A program made the position numbers and the translations under genes. Below are positions 1 to 13,200 of a stretch of 64,000 nt of DNA, piece after piece. This DNA is from Acorus gramineus (taxonomy: Eukaryota > Streptophyta > Magnoliopsida > Acorales > Acoraceae), in the NCBI GenBank assembly GCA_030737835.1, contig CM060848.1, positions 18,019,309 through 18,083,308 of the forward strand, written 5' to 3'. Under the pieces are notes generated by a model that saw nothing but the letters and a program-made list of their open reading frames with translations, made no database searches and was not told the DNA's origin. How positions within the stretch are numbered: the first letter of the stretch is position 1; each line of letters opens with the position of its first letter.

Positions 1-818
1 CCCTAAAACTATTACAACTCCATTGTCCTTTTAACAAGGATTGATAAAGTAGATGTTTGGATATTAATGTTTTCCTTAAAAAGAGTCCTTTAAACTTTTG
101 GCTGAGAACTATTTAGATATGATGTTGAACTAGAAGAACAACTTAATTTCAACATCACCATTAGGAAACCTCTAGAAATATTTAATTATAGCTGACAGAA
201 AAGGCAATAAGTAAGCTCTGGTTTGGTGAGGTGAGATTGAGCATGTGATGTAGAAAGGGAAATGCCAAATCAAACAAAGAAGTCGCAAGAGATCTTACAA
301 ATTTTCTAGGTGTCTACTTGTTGCTATTCAAAAAAACGTAAGCCCAGACACCTCTGAATATGTAACTAAATCTGGATAATCTGTTTGAATATTAATGGTC
401 CATATGACTTGTGGTTCATAATGTAGCAACCACGTCAAATTTCTTTGTAACGATATATGCGATGTATATATACTCTAGCTGTTTGTCTTCCATGGATCTG
501 TATATTTTGGTAATTGTGCATCTTGATATTTAAATATACTTAAAATACACAATGAAAAAAGGCATTACTCAAAAGTGCTCATCTGGAGACAATGATTAGT
601 TTTCCTTGCACCATTTTGTCATTTTTGTTGATCTATTTGATGCAATCTCACTTCCATTTTAGACACCATGAAATGCTATATAGTAGTGATTTTGTTAGAC
701 TAACATTCATGCAGAATATAAGCCCCCCTGATATTTGACCCCCACGGTTTAGTTTCCGCATAGTTGAATGGGATTTTATGCTAGTTATCTTATTCGGGTT
801 TGTACTTAATGTGTGCAG
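1..818 (+). other. Intron of the Lon protease gene (left edge of window)
   Basis: I see no coding sequence here. The stretch is AT-rich and ends in a 3' splice site (TGTGCAG) directly before the first recognisable Lon exon at 819. The donor of this intron and the upstream exons, which should encode the mitochondrial targeting peptide and the N-terminal substrate-binding LON domain, must lie left of the window, because no such residues are found here. Confidence 0.6.
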
Positions 819-3800
819 CATATTGGTGATTTTAATTATTCAAGGTTAGCGGATTTTGGTGCTGCTATTTCAGGAGCAAACAAGTCGCTCTGCCAGCAAG
901 TTCTTGAGGAATTAGATGTAAGTAACTTTCATGCCTGTCTATTTACAAGGAATTTTTCAATTTATTTGTATCAAACTAAAACTATTATTCATGGTTATTA
1001 TGCATGTTTTGTGTGTATTTGGTTGTAAATTCACACTTCGGTCATTTAAAATTAGCATTTACTAGTGGAATGAAAAGAGATAGGATTTTAACTACTATAT
1101 GATCAAGGATATTTGTTCAGTTGTTATATAGCATATTCTATATACTCCATCATCCTCTTCTTCTTTTTTGTTTTAGTATTTTCCTTTACTTTAACTACTA
1201 TATGTTAATGTTCTGTCAATCTGTTGTTGTGTAGCATACTCTACATTCCCATCCTCCTCATTTTATTTTTGTTTGAGTGGTTTGCCCTTTCTTTAATTTC
1301 TACTTGTCTCACTTTCAATTGTTGATCAGTTGACAACTTAGAATTATATATCAATGTTTAGAAATTCATCTATACTCTGGAAGGCTTCCAATAACCTCGT
1401 TTGAAATAATTGGAAACTCAAAAAATCTGCATGAATTAGTGAAATGTTCTGTTGCTTTAAACCACCAATTATCCTTTGACCTATAATGTTAAGAAAATAT
1501 TAAGTATACTTAAAAAACAATTTATGCATGGTTAACCTTTTTTTACGACTTTTGCGTTGAACTAACGCTCACCTGCTACTATGAAAAAATAGAAAAAAAT
1601 AATATGCAATTTCTTTTTGCACATTGCTCCACCACAAAGGACTTTCCAATTTTATTTGAAACAGGAGGGGACATCCGCTGATTCTATTAAAATGATAAAC
1701 ATCCTAAATGGAAGACCAGATGTTTTCCCGAACACCCACCCACACAAAACGTCCTTTTCTTTAAGCTTACTGTATTTGCTCCTGCATCATATTTGCACCA
1801 AGCACTTAAATTATTAATTATGCTGTCCAACGTGTGCTTGACATTTTAGACTACCTATGGAAATTTTTATTATTTCTTCTCAATCGAATGCCCAACAAAA
1901 GATTGTTTTGATCTTCCTCATATATTTAATACCAAACTTTTTTTTTAACTTCTGAATACATTTTTTGTCTTCATTATGACCATCAAATTGATTTGCAGTA
2001 AGTTAGCTCTAGGTTTCTCATTTCTTTTCGAGTTTGTCTCCTTGATGACCTCTAAGTAATTTAGGTACCTATTTATCACACAGGTATATAAGCGCTTGAA
2101 GTTGACATTAGAGTTGGTTAAAAAAGAGATGGAGATCAGCAAAATACAGGTAACAGTGCATGTAGTCTTTTGCACTTTCATTTTTAGTATTTTTTCTTAC
2201 AAGTGCCAGTGAGTAACCGAACAGTTTATTATTATCTTATCTCTTGTTGGTTTCTACTAGGAATCAATAGCAAAAGCAATAGAAGAAAAGATGAGTGGTG
2301 AGCAACGACGCTACTTACTTAATGAGCAGCTTAAAGCGATAAAGAAGGTTTGTCATTTTGATATTACCTCCATTTGCTTTTATGTTGCATGTATTAGAAG
2401 GAATTCAACAAGTGTGTTTTATGTAAGAATCTTTATTTTGTTTGTAGATCATGATTTCTCGAAATAAAAAAATGAAAATGCTTTTGGTTCATTTTTTATA
2501 CTCTTAAGCATGCAGGAATTTAACTATATTTGTCTTGATGCAGGAATTAGGTATTGAGACGGATGATAAAACAGCACTTTCTGGTTAGTTTACAGATTGA
2601 AATCTTAGTTATATGCACATTTTATGTGGACATAAAATTTGTAATCTGATTGTTTTCTTCCTTTTCTGTTTTTCAGCTAAGTTTAGGGAAAGGCTTGAGA
2701 CAAACAGGGAGAGATGCCCTCCTCAGATTTTGCAAGTGATAGAAGAGGAACTCACAAAATTGCAGTTGTTAGAAGCCAGTTCTAGCGAGTTTAATGTAAC
2801 CCGCAATTATCTTGATTGGCTTACTGCATTACCATGGGGAAACTACAGGTCCAGACATTTTTGAAAGTTTGATGTTTGATTATCATTGTGGAATGTCTAA
2901 TTTATTGGTCAATGCTATTTTTGTGCAAAGAGCAAAGAGGTGGTATTTGACAACAAAGTATTCCTGGGAAGGGAAATAATGGTGAAAAAGAAAACATGGG
3001 AGATGAATAAAAAAGTCTCTTAAATCACTGATTATGAAAAGTACATGATTTCATTTATTGGGATTTCATAGGATTTTATGGTTTTAAGAACTCTAGTATT
3101 TATCATTCTGTTGTTTCTAATCAGAATTTTTTGTTGTTGTGTAAATGTGATTTGCCTAGGCTGAGGTTTCTTATATTGTATGTTTTAATCAAAATGCAGT
3201 GATGAGAACTTTGATGTCAATCATGCTCAGAGAATTCTGGACGAAGATCATTATGGTTTATCTGATGTCAAGGAAAGAATACTAGAATTTATAGCTGTCG
3301 GAAAGTTGAGAGGAATCTCACAAGGTCAGTATGCTATGATTTCCCCCTTTCATTTCTTGAACCATACCTCCTCTTTTTTACTACACCCATGATGCAAGAT
3401 TATGTTTAGGAGCACAATGGGCCAGGATATGGATTGTGGAAAATGGAAATAACATTTGACGGTTTAGATGAACATGTTCTGTTTTGAAAATCTGGCAATG
3501 AATCTTCATGAGCTATGATGCACAGATACACAGGGAAGCACGCACAGGACTCACGTACTGGACCTGGAATGAATGGATATGTATATGTACGTAGTAGTAC
3601 ATCTATGATGAAATACTTACAAAACATTTTGTTCTTCCACCCAGAAAAGAAGAATAGCATGTGTTGAGCATGTAAAGATAGATGCTCTGTGCTTGATTTC
3701 TTCTGAAATCTATTGTTCAGGTGCACTTAATATATGAAGATGCATTCATATGTTGCATTTTTCATTTGTCCAGAAAATTCATAGGCAATGATACTTCACA

Positions 3801-6800
3801 CATATTTAATCTAATCTAGATTTTTAGATAAATATTTATACCATCTTCCAAGTTGAACTGTTTACCTGGTCTGATGATATGGAGAAACCAAAGCTTGGTA
3901 AGGACAGTGAAGATCTGGTCCAAACCCCTTAAAAATCTCCTTTTTCGTTCTTGGAATAGTTAAAGTTGGAAGCATATAGATTTTAATCCAGAATTCAAGA
4001 CATCAGCTGATATGCTTGTATTTCAGGCAAAATTATTTGCCTTTCTGGGCCTCCTGGGGTTGGTAAGACCAGCATTGGTCGTTCGATTGCTCGTGCCTTG
4101 AATCGGAAGTTTTATCGGTTTTCCGTTGGTGGCTTGGCTGATGTGGCTGAAATCAAGGTTTAATATTGTATTTTGTCATCACTTAAGAGAATCATTTTTA
4201 TTGATATGTCCAACATAAATGGGCAGCAACTTGCAAAGCAACTTGCGAAAACTAATTCAGCTTCCTAAAATATTTTTAAGGGTCATCGTCGAACATATAT
4301 TGGTGCCATGCCTGGAAAAATGGTGCAATGCCTAAAAAATGTGGGAACAGCAAACCCACTAGTTTTGATCGATGAGATTGACAAGGTATACTGTTTGTTC
4401 ATATTCTTTCCCTTACCTTGGTGAATTTCCATACATCCTATGTTACTTCATAAGCATTAACTAAATAACTAGTAATGTGTTGTTGACTTATGCATTTTCA
4501 TGCCTTTTATTATATATCAGTTAGGGAGGGGTCATGCTGGTGATCCAGCAAGTGCTTTGCTGGAACTTCTGGATCCTGAACAAAATGCAAATTTTCTCGA
4601 TCACTATCTTGATGTTCCTATCGACTTGTCTAAGGTGAGTTGCAGTTGTTACTCATTCTTCACGAATACATTTGGGTCCTTTAAATCTTCAGCAAAATTA
4701 CTGTATCTTATTCTCTAATCTACTGAAGTCAAGAGTAGATACATCTTCTTTCATAGTGATCAATGTTAAAAATGAATGTGTGGACCGCATATGCGGGTCC
4801 GCATAAGGTACATACTGTATCTTATTCTCTAATCCCATGAAGTCAAGAGTAGATATCCTCTTTCATAGTGATCAATGTTAAAAATGAATGTATGGATCAC
4901 ATATGCGGGTCCGCATAAGGTACATGTATGGTACATGCGGTCGCACATTGTGTATATATTTATATTTTTTTTTAAATTAGAATATGGGTCGTTCAAACCC
5001 CGATCGAACAAGGTTCGAACGGGTGAAGGGTAGAACATTCTCTTTTGAGGGAATTGTTCAGACTATCATTTTATTTGGTTTTTGCTCGTCTGCTTTATGC
5101 ATATATTTTCATGTATGTGACTTAAATGCATGTGTTTGTATGCATTGATATTGGTGCCCCTATTACTTTATTTCATAAAAAATGGAACACTAAATATTTC
5201 TCTGTTCAGTTGCATCCTCTTATGGCTATTGTTCCAATTTTTGACATATTTATGGTTGTCTACTTGTGTTATTAGGTGCCACTTTTGTCATGCTAGAGGA
5301 GTTAAAGATTGCTTTTCAATCATGTTTATGTTACCGACAACTTCTTCTTGGTTTGTATGTCTTAGGTTCTGTTTGTTTGCACAGCCAATGTAGTTGAGAT
5401 GATACCAAATCCTCTTCTAGACAGGATGGAGGTAATTGCTCTCGCTGGTTATATCACTGATGAAAAGATGCATATAGGTAGGGACTACTTGGAGAAAACC
5501 ATACGCGAGGCCTGTGGTATCAAGCCTGAACAAGTATGACTTCTTCCAGAACTGTATACGATTTTTGTTGTGGCTGGTTATGTTCTCACATAGTTTTACT
5601 CTAATGTTATGATTTGGACTTCAGATTAAGTCGCATTTGTTAATTCACATAAGCTCATTGTTTGAGTAGGCATCTATTAGTTATTTAACGGATCCCTTAT
5701 ATCAACTTCTGGAGTACTGATACCAACATAAGGAAAAGAAAGTGGTCTGTATCTTTGTCCTTGTTGCATGTCCATTGAAAATCACATTCAATTAACTTTT
5801 AATTCTTTCTCCTGTTTACATATATAATGCGTGGTTAAAGAACAAAGCGATGAACTGCTGCATAACCTATGTCACAAAGACGTTCCAACTTCGGGTTTAA
5901 GAGCCGTGTCGGGTACTCAACATTCATGTCATCTCTGCCTCTGACATAGATGGATGGCCACATCTCCTTGTTCCTCATAGCATTACGAGTTAATCAGTTA
6001 TCCCTTACCAGTTGTCATTCAACGATATGATGACTTTAAAAATTAATCACACTACCATATATTTATATGGTGAATTTGATCAAACCAACAAACAACTTGC
6101 TGTATTGCTCCAGTCTGGGTTAGAATTTTATAGGCCTTGAAGACTTTTAACATTTATATTAAGTTACAGATCTCTGTCATTCATGCTTGCAGTGGTGTGG
6201 TCACTTTGGTTAACACATAATAAGGTCATCTTTAAGGGGGTGGTTCCATATGTGGAGAATATTTGGGAGTAGTGATCTGCTTCATCAAAGAATGAGGGAG
6301 ATTTTGTGTGGGGGCTGGTTGTGTGTTGTATGGGTCTATGAGAGGGTTCATATTATGATTGAGGAGTAGTGTGGTAGGGGGAGGGGTGGTTCGCTCGGGG
6401 TGCCGGTGGATGCATCTTCTATTGGGTCCTAGCAAAGGTGTAGTTTTTGGTTATGTTATGTTTTTGTATTAGGGCATTCTTCGCTTTAATAAAATTGGTG
6501 GTAGGATGCCTACCATATTATCAAAAAATTAATAATATTGTGTTCTGTGATACCGGCTTCTTGAGATCCTGTATCAAATACCTTGTATCAACTGTGTTAC
6601 ATGGATCAGAAACCAAATTTGGCTATATCCTATATCTTGGTAAGTTAATAATGAAATTTGGGGGGGGGGGGGGGGGGTTGGTGTTGGGGCAGGGGGAGTT
6701 GACACTCATGGGCCTTTAGGCAATGGGATGCAAGTATGAAGTGGTGTATTTCCATATTCCTGATGCCGTGTTCAATAAATCATATGCAAATATGAGTTAG

Positions 6801-8934
6801 TTTCATATACATATGCAGTGATTCATTTTAAATGGTCAGTCTCATATTCATTTTAAACGACTGGCCTATTTTAGTATAACTGGTAATTAAAAACATTTTT
6901 GTTTAGTAATTTGTAAATCATCATTTTTTCTTTGCTTGGAGTCCTAAGATCCACATTATTTATCCAGGTTGAGTTGACTGATGCAGCCATCCTTTCACTG
7001 ATAGAGAATTACTGCCGGGAAGCAGGTGTTCGAAACTTACAGAAACACATTGAGAAGATATATCGTAAGGTGTGCCATCATTTCCATGTATTTTCTGCAT
7101 TACTTCAGAGTCATGATGAGATTATGTGATATATGTAACAGTTGTGTTTGGCATCTTTCCTTGGAGAAACGGCTCTCCTTCATTTCACTTGACTTTGGGT
7201 CTTCTTTCTCCACTTCCTCTGTCACCTCTTACCAAGCAATTGTATTCTTGACCTCCATCATTTTAAAATTTTCTGCTTCCAGAAGCACAACTGAATTCTC
7301 ATAAAATCTTGGGCTTCTTTTAGTTAGAAACAGTTCTAAGTTCTAATTCTAGTGTGTATCTACGTTGTTCTACTAGTTTCCTAACTGGGACATAGAAGTT
7401 CTAAGAAGATGTCCTCTTCATTGCATGCATGACTTTCATGTAGTCTTGCCACTTCAAGTTGTCCTTCCTTTTCTTTCTGATAAATTTTATACTAGTGGCT
7501 AACTCATGCTGTGATTTCAAATGATATGGAAAACGACAGGATGAGATAACTAATATCTTTGATGGCCAACTAAAATTTGAAAGCCAAAAAAAGAAAAAAA
7601 TATACTTGAAGTTTTTGCTAGTTATTGGTATACTTACAGATGATATGGGCTTCATACTTTTATGAATAGATTGCCTTGAAACTCGTACGTGAAGGCATGT
7701 CAAATGAACCATCTGCAGAAGTCACTATTCAGGATGATAGTTCCAATGAACACAAAGAGACATCTCTTGAAGAGAAGAGGGAAACTGACGATAAAGAACA
7801 AGCTGATGGCAAACCAGAAGATGTAAAATCTCTTCAAGAAGCTGTTGAAGTTTCTAATGAAGCTGAGGTATAGGCTCAGCATGACACTCATAAATTCACT
7901 GTACCACAGACATTATGATGCATATTTGGTCATAATTTGCAGGTCATCAAGGAAACTAATGATGCATCAGTAACAGAAACAAATAAGGCGTTTGAGAAAG
8001 TCATAATTGATGTGTCAAACTTGTCTGACTTTGTTGGAAAGCCAGTCTTCCAAGCTGATCGTATATACGATCAACCACCTGTAGGAGTTGTCATGGGTCT
8101 TGCATGGACAGCAATGGGTGGTTCAACATTGTACGTCGAGACAACTCTAATTGAGCAAGGTGAAGGAAAAGGTGCCTTGCAACCAACTGGACAGCTTGGG
8201 GATGTCATGAAGGAGAGTGCCGAAATAGCGCATACGGTTTCAAGGGCAATATTGCTTGAGAAAGAACCCGATAACCTTTTCTTCGCCAAATCCAAACTCC
8301 ACCTGCACGTGCCAGCAGGCGCCACCCCGAAGGATGGACCAAGTGCTGGCTGTACCATGATCACATCGATGTTGTCTCTTGCCATGAAAAGACCGGTCAA
8401 GAAAGATCTGGCCATGACCGGAGAAGTAACATTGACTGGCCGAATTCTCCCGATTGGTGGGGTGTGTTTCTTGAACTCTGTACAAATTATTTAGATTGCA
8501 CAAATTCATTTCCAAAATAGCTTTCCAAGAATTATATCTATGTTAGATTTTTTGAAAAGCTATTTTGTATAAATAATAATAATAAAAAATTCGCTTTCTT
8601 AAAAAACTGAAACCATTTGAGACGTTTTGAAATGCGTTTGGAATAAGTATGACTTTGCAAAAGCTGTCCAAACTCGTTTCCGAACACTGTTTGGTTGGTG
8701 GTGTTGTGGGACACCTAATTTAAATGATGCTTGTGACTCCACAAATAGGTAAAGGAGAAAACCATCGCAGCAAGAAGAAGTGGGGTTAAGACTATCATCT
8801 TCCCATCTGCTAACAAGAGGGATTTTGAGGAGCTCCCTGCAAATGTGAAGGAAGGCCTTGAAGTTCACTTTGTGGACGATTACAGAGAGATTTTCGATCT
8901 GGCTTTCAGAGGCGAAGAGGAACCTGAAAAGTAA
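819..8934 (+). CDS. LON1: Lon protease homolog, mitochondrial (LON1-type), 3' part, 14 exons
   Basis: ATP-dependent serine protease of the organelle matrix (AAA+ module plus Ser-Lys protease domain) that degrades damaged proteins. Exons: 819-917, 2084-2149, 2261-2347, 2544-2583, 2677-2848, 3200-3324, 4027-4157, 4281-4385, 4521-4634, 5366-5533, 6968-7069, 7670-7867, 7943-8461, 8749-8934. All joins keep frame, giving 703 residues. In order: the coiled linker ([20 protein letters not shown]), Walker A GPPGVGKT (about residue 203), Walker B LVLIDEID, sensor region (LFVCTANV), a variable acidic insert (exon 12), and the protease domain with GPSAG (Ser603) and VKEK (Lys646). The Ser-Lys spacing of 43 residues equals that of E. 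coli Lon (679/722). Full plant LON1 is about 940 aa, so roughly 240 N-terminal residues are outside the window. The plant LON1 family is certain; its exact paralogue (LON1 or a recent duplicate) is not. Confidence 0.95.
4698..4928. repeat. 114-bp direct tandem duplication in a Lon intron
   Basis: Two adjacent copies with a 114-bp period (landmark CTGTATCTTATTCTC at 4701 and 4815) differ by a few substitutions and short indels. Both contain the short palindrome-like ATATGCGGGTCCGCAT. They lie in the intron 4635-5365 and do not affect coding. Confidence 0.8.
6170..6535 (+). mobile_element. Possible 5'-truncated LINE 3' end in a Lon intron
   Basis: A stretch locally richer in G ends in an AATAAAATTGGTGG...TTATCAAAAAATT tail. 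This looks like the 3' end of a plant L1-type retroposon with a short A tail. I could not find target-site duplications or a reverse transcriptase frame. A run of 18 G follows at 6660-6677. Confidence 0.3.
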
Positions 8935-10270
8935 ATTTGCTTCTATGGTCTCATACAATGTGTGAAATCACAGAGATGGCGGGTGCAGAGAGCTTACAGT
9001 TTTGGCTTTGGAGTTTCTTTACAGTGAGTTTGTAGACTGTGAACCCCTGGTTTCATATTGGATGTATCATTCAACTATAATTCAGTTTTAACTCTTACTG
9101 GAATAATCCACTGCCCCACACCATTAATAATCTTAATCAGTTGGGTGGGGGAATTTTTTTGTTTTGTGAATGTAACATTTATGAACACAGATGCTCCCTT
9201 GAATTTGTGATTTTGAATAATACTGTCCTGAAAAGAAAATTTTATTTATTGAAATGTGTGCAATGACCATCTATCCAATTAAGTCTGGATTTTCTCTGTT
9301 ATAATAATGGAGAATGTGAAAGCCCTGAAAATTTATTTGAATGATTCACAATCTTCTATCCTATCAAAATAATGGTCCCTCCTGGAAAGGCAAAAATTAA
9401 TTCCCTGGAAATTCATAAATGGAAAGGTGTTGATGGTCAACAATGGTATTTGAAGTGCCTAATTTATTTGATTATACCATAAAAAAGAAAAAAAAATCAA
9501 ATCACATGGTTTGTGAGAAACAGATTTGATTGCGTGTAATGTAATCGAGAAAGAAATTAAAAAAAAAACATTAAAAATTTCCATTTATGATGACTGGTTT
9601 ATGTTTTATCATAGTTTTTAAAAAATATTGTTTGGCTAGCTTTTCAAGCATAATAAATGTCCTGTTGATAGTTTTAAGAATCCGCACATATTTTGATTTT
9701 TTTTAAAAAAAATAGTAAAGTTTATATAAGATAAATGATTTTTAAGTGGAATTCCCGTTACCTGATATATGTAAAAGTCATTTTATATCCTCCCAAGAGC
9801 ATCTTCAATGGGGATCTTTAATTTGAAGACTCCTATTAAATATTTAACACTTTTGAAGATCATGTTAACTATATTATTTAGTGATCAATCTCTATAAAAT
9901 ATAAATAAGGGAGGGGCTAATCACTAAATAACATAGTTTATAGGGACTTAAAAATAAATCACATTTTATAAATTAACGGTGTATGGATGGACGTTTGACG
10001 GATGGACTAAAAACTAAATAAACGATTGAATACATGAACTTAAAAAAAAAAAGAAAAATGAAAAGATTGATTCTTAAATAACCATGTTTACATGGACTAA
10101 AAAATAAAATCCCTTTTTGTTTCCATATATTAAGCTACATTGGGTCATGACTTTGCCCTTACCTTAAACGGTCTTTTTTTCTCTTCTGGTAATTGAAGAC
10201 GAATCGAAACAGATCTGTTTGGATCTCCGGAGATCGAGATCGAGATCGAGATCGAGAGAGAGCTTCGTCA
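8935..10270. other. Lon 3' UTR, intergenic spacer and VPS51 promoter/5' UTR
   Basis: Two genes in the same orientation are separated by 1.34 kb. The first roughly 300 bp is likely Lon 3' UTR, with AATAAT-type polyadenylation motifs near 9220. A MITE-like hairpin occupies about 9800-10116 (listed separately). The VPS51 5' UTR contains a GAGATC hexamer microsatellite at 10230-10260 just upstream of the start codon. I see no clear TATA box for VPS51. Confidence 0.55.
9796..10116. mobile_element. MITE-like hairpin, same family as the element at 56996
   Basis: An inverted pair around 9864-9955 (TTATTTAGTGATCAATC against its complement in CTAATCACTAAATAACATAG) is followed by GGGACTTAAAAATAAAT. The same consensus (AAGTCCC...TTTAGTGAT...CCCTCCCTT) forms the termini of the Mutator-like MITE at 56996-57274, so I place both in one family. 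The boundaries are approximate and no target duplication could be fixed. Confidence 0.4.
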
Positions 10271-13200
10271 ATGGCGGCGATGGAGGTTCCATTGGACGAC
10301 AAGGCGAGGAGGACCAGGGACCTCCTCGCGAGCTTCTACGCCCCCGCCGACCCCTCCTCCACGACGGCCAAATCCGACGCTGCCTCCGCTCCACAGAGGA
10401 CCGCCTCCTCCTTAGACGCCATCAACACCCCCTCTTTTGATCCCCACCTCTACATGAATCTCCTGGTCCGATACCTCCCTCTTAATTCATAAGAACGTTT
10501 AGTTGTTTTTTTTGGATTTGAAGAGTTTTGATGTGTTTTTTTTCTTTCTCGGATCTGTGTTTGTTGCAGGTCCAGAAGTCGAATCTGGAGCAGCTCCTCC
10601 GGAAGCACGTGGAGATGGCGGCGGAGATCAAGAACCTTGATACGGACCTTCAGATGCTTGTTTACGAAAATTATAACAAGTTCATTAGCGCCACCGACAC
10701 CATTAAGAGGTGTTGATTCTATTTGTAGTTTTTAGATTTATCTATAGCTGCTGTTCTTCGTTGTGTTGTTTTGATATTAAAACATGCTGTGAAAATTGAA
10801 AATGAACTACATGGTAAATTTAGAATAGATTGTGCGGAAATAGTCGTATGTTGAATTGACTTGCTGGTTGAGATTGTAGAAAAAAATGGTTACCAGGGCA
10901 TGAACACATTACTGGTGTCCCTGTGTATCAAATCTTTGCTGTCTTGAATTTTTTTTATTTTTGTGAGAGATGTAGGGATTCCACCACCAACTTTATTAAT
11001 GCCTTGGCCAAGGCTATTAGTGGGAATAGAAACCACTCTTGTTGTTCATGCAGCTGGAGATCATGAAATTAGTCAATCTATGACTCCGTTCAACCTGGTT
11101 GTTTAGATAAGGGGCAAAGTAAACACGCTTAATTTATGGTTTGCATTTATCTTTGATTCAATTTTCCATCAGCCAAAGAGACAGAATGAGTAACACACTA
11201 ATATTCCTAATTTCTGATCACCTGTGTCTATGTATATTACTTACAATTATGGTTTGTAATGTGCACTTGTAGTTGGAGAAACACAAAATAAAGAAACATG
11301 AATACTCTTTGCAATTACCCTCACAAATAATTACACAGATGTGACATGAATGGTTGTTGTTATGTCATATATTATAGGATGAAGAACAACATTGTTGGCA
11401 TGGAGACAAATATGGAACAGCTTCTTGAGAAGGTATTTGGAGAGAATAGATATCTCAAGTCTCTTTCCCTGGAATTTATTAATTGGATCAATTTCCCACG
11501 TCTGTGCAAAACAACTGCAGATCCTGTCTGTCCAATCCAAGAGCGATGGGGTCAATACATCTCTTTTTGAAAAAAGGGAACATATAGAGAAGTTGCATCG
11601 TACGAGAAACCTTCTACGTAAAGTACAGGTATCGATGTTGGTCTTTAATTTTTTTGTGCATGATCATTACATATACTTGTTATGGTGAAGGATAATTATA
11701 GCTTACTTTCTACCATCCCACGGATGGAAGTTTATGCATGCATCATCTAGTTAATATTTACCACGCTTATTCTGCCTCTGTCTGTCATCCAGCAATTTTC
11801 TAATAAGACATGTTTATAGATTGTTTTGGCAATTATTGCTCTTTTTCTGAATCATATGATGATTTTCATTATTTGTACGTTTACCAATATTTGGCCTCTC
11901 TCACATCGGAAAACTTTTTTTTTGTAAGTATGCCCTTGTTTAAATGAAATTTAGGTCCTATGGATACTTTTTACTCCCAAAAAAGGTTGCTTAGGATTTG
12001 TATTATAATGATGTAAAAGTGTCCTGAATAACAATTCTAATATGATATTCTTCAAAACTGTCAGTTGGTGTGCACTCAATGACCTATTGCCTATATGCAT
12101 CATTAAGCATAACATTCGCTGCTTGACATGAATTGTATTTCTTTAAAAAAAAAACTGGACATCTTTCATCTACACTAAAAGATCATTCCCTTACCTAGTA
12201 AGAGTTCTGATATTCCGCAACATAGGAATGTCTATTCACTAGTATTCAGGTTTAATTTATATAGCCATGTAAGACTATTCTGGAACCTGACATGGATAAT
12301 ATAATGAGTCCTCATTACATTCCATTTTTAGTGTCTATTCTGGAAATAAAAAGGAGCTTAGCAGTCAGCACATCACAGTATCACACAAATACTATTCTCC
12401 TTTTTGATAGCTTATTTAGGTATTGATGCATTCTCTTCTGTGATGTATTTTGATTTATGATCTAATGGCAAAAGAACAGTTCATATATGATCTCCCTGTC
12501 CGCCTTGGGAAATGTATTAAGTCTGAAGCGTATGCTGATGCTGTGAGATATTTCACAGGTGCCAAGCCAATTTTTGAGGTGAAAATTTTATCTTGATCCT
12601 TTGAATGCCACTTTCTTTATTGTGCCATTCTTTTTCTTCCCAATATGAAGCAGCACATTTTTCCAAGTAACGAGGGTCTTTTGGCAATTTCTTCTTAGGC
12701 ATATGGTGATTCTTCATTCCAAGACTGTAAGAAAGCATCTGAAGAAGCAATGGGCATTGTCATAAAAAACCTTCAGGTAACCATTATTGTTTGATGTCAA
12801 GATTTTCTCATTGGATGATTAGGATAGTGTTATGCAGATGATGGGGACAAATATCAGAAATGAGATGCTGGTCTGTCAATGTCAATTAGGCTTTTTGTGT
12901 TCAAATATTTAATACAATGGTCAATAAATAATTGTGTTGATGGATGATGGTCCAGAAGTCCAAATACGAATTATTGGAAAAGGATTGTTCCATTTTTTTT
13001 GTAATCAATATATCTAATATGCAGTAGTGCATTTTATTGCTTATATTGATCTTGTTTAAACATAATTTTGGCTAGTCCATCAGTCGTTTTTTTTCTCTCT
13101 TCAACTGGTTAACCTATTAATGTTTTTATGGAAATAATATGAAAGAAACACCTGTATGGATGCTTTGTAGTCATATATCTTGTACTTGCCTTTCCAAGTA

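Noticed and set aside
5830-6000. Stretch with GGGTTTAAGAGCCGTGTCGG considered as a tRNA or SINE
   Set aside because: No cloverleaf, no matching A box at the right spacing and no poly(A) tail or target duplication could be found.
10193-10270. Upstream extension of the VPS51 frame
   Set aside because: It would need a TTG start and translates the GAGATC microsatellite into Arg-Asp repeats; ATG at 10271 gives the expected family N-terminus.
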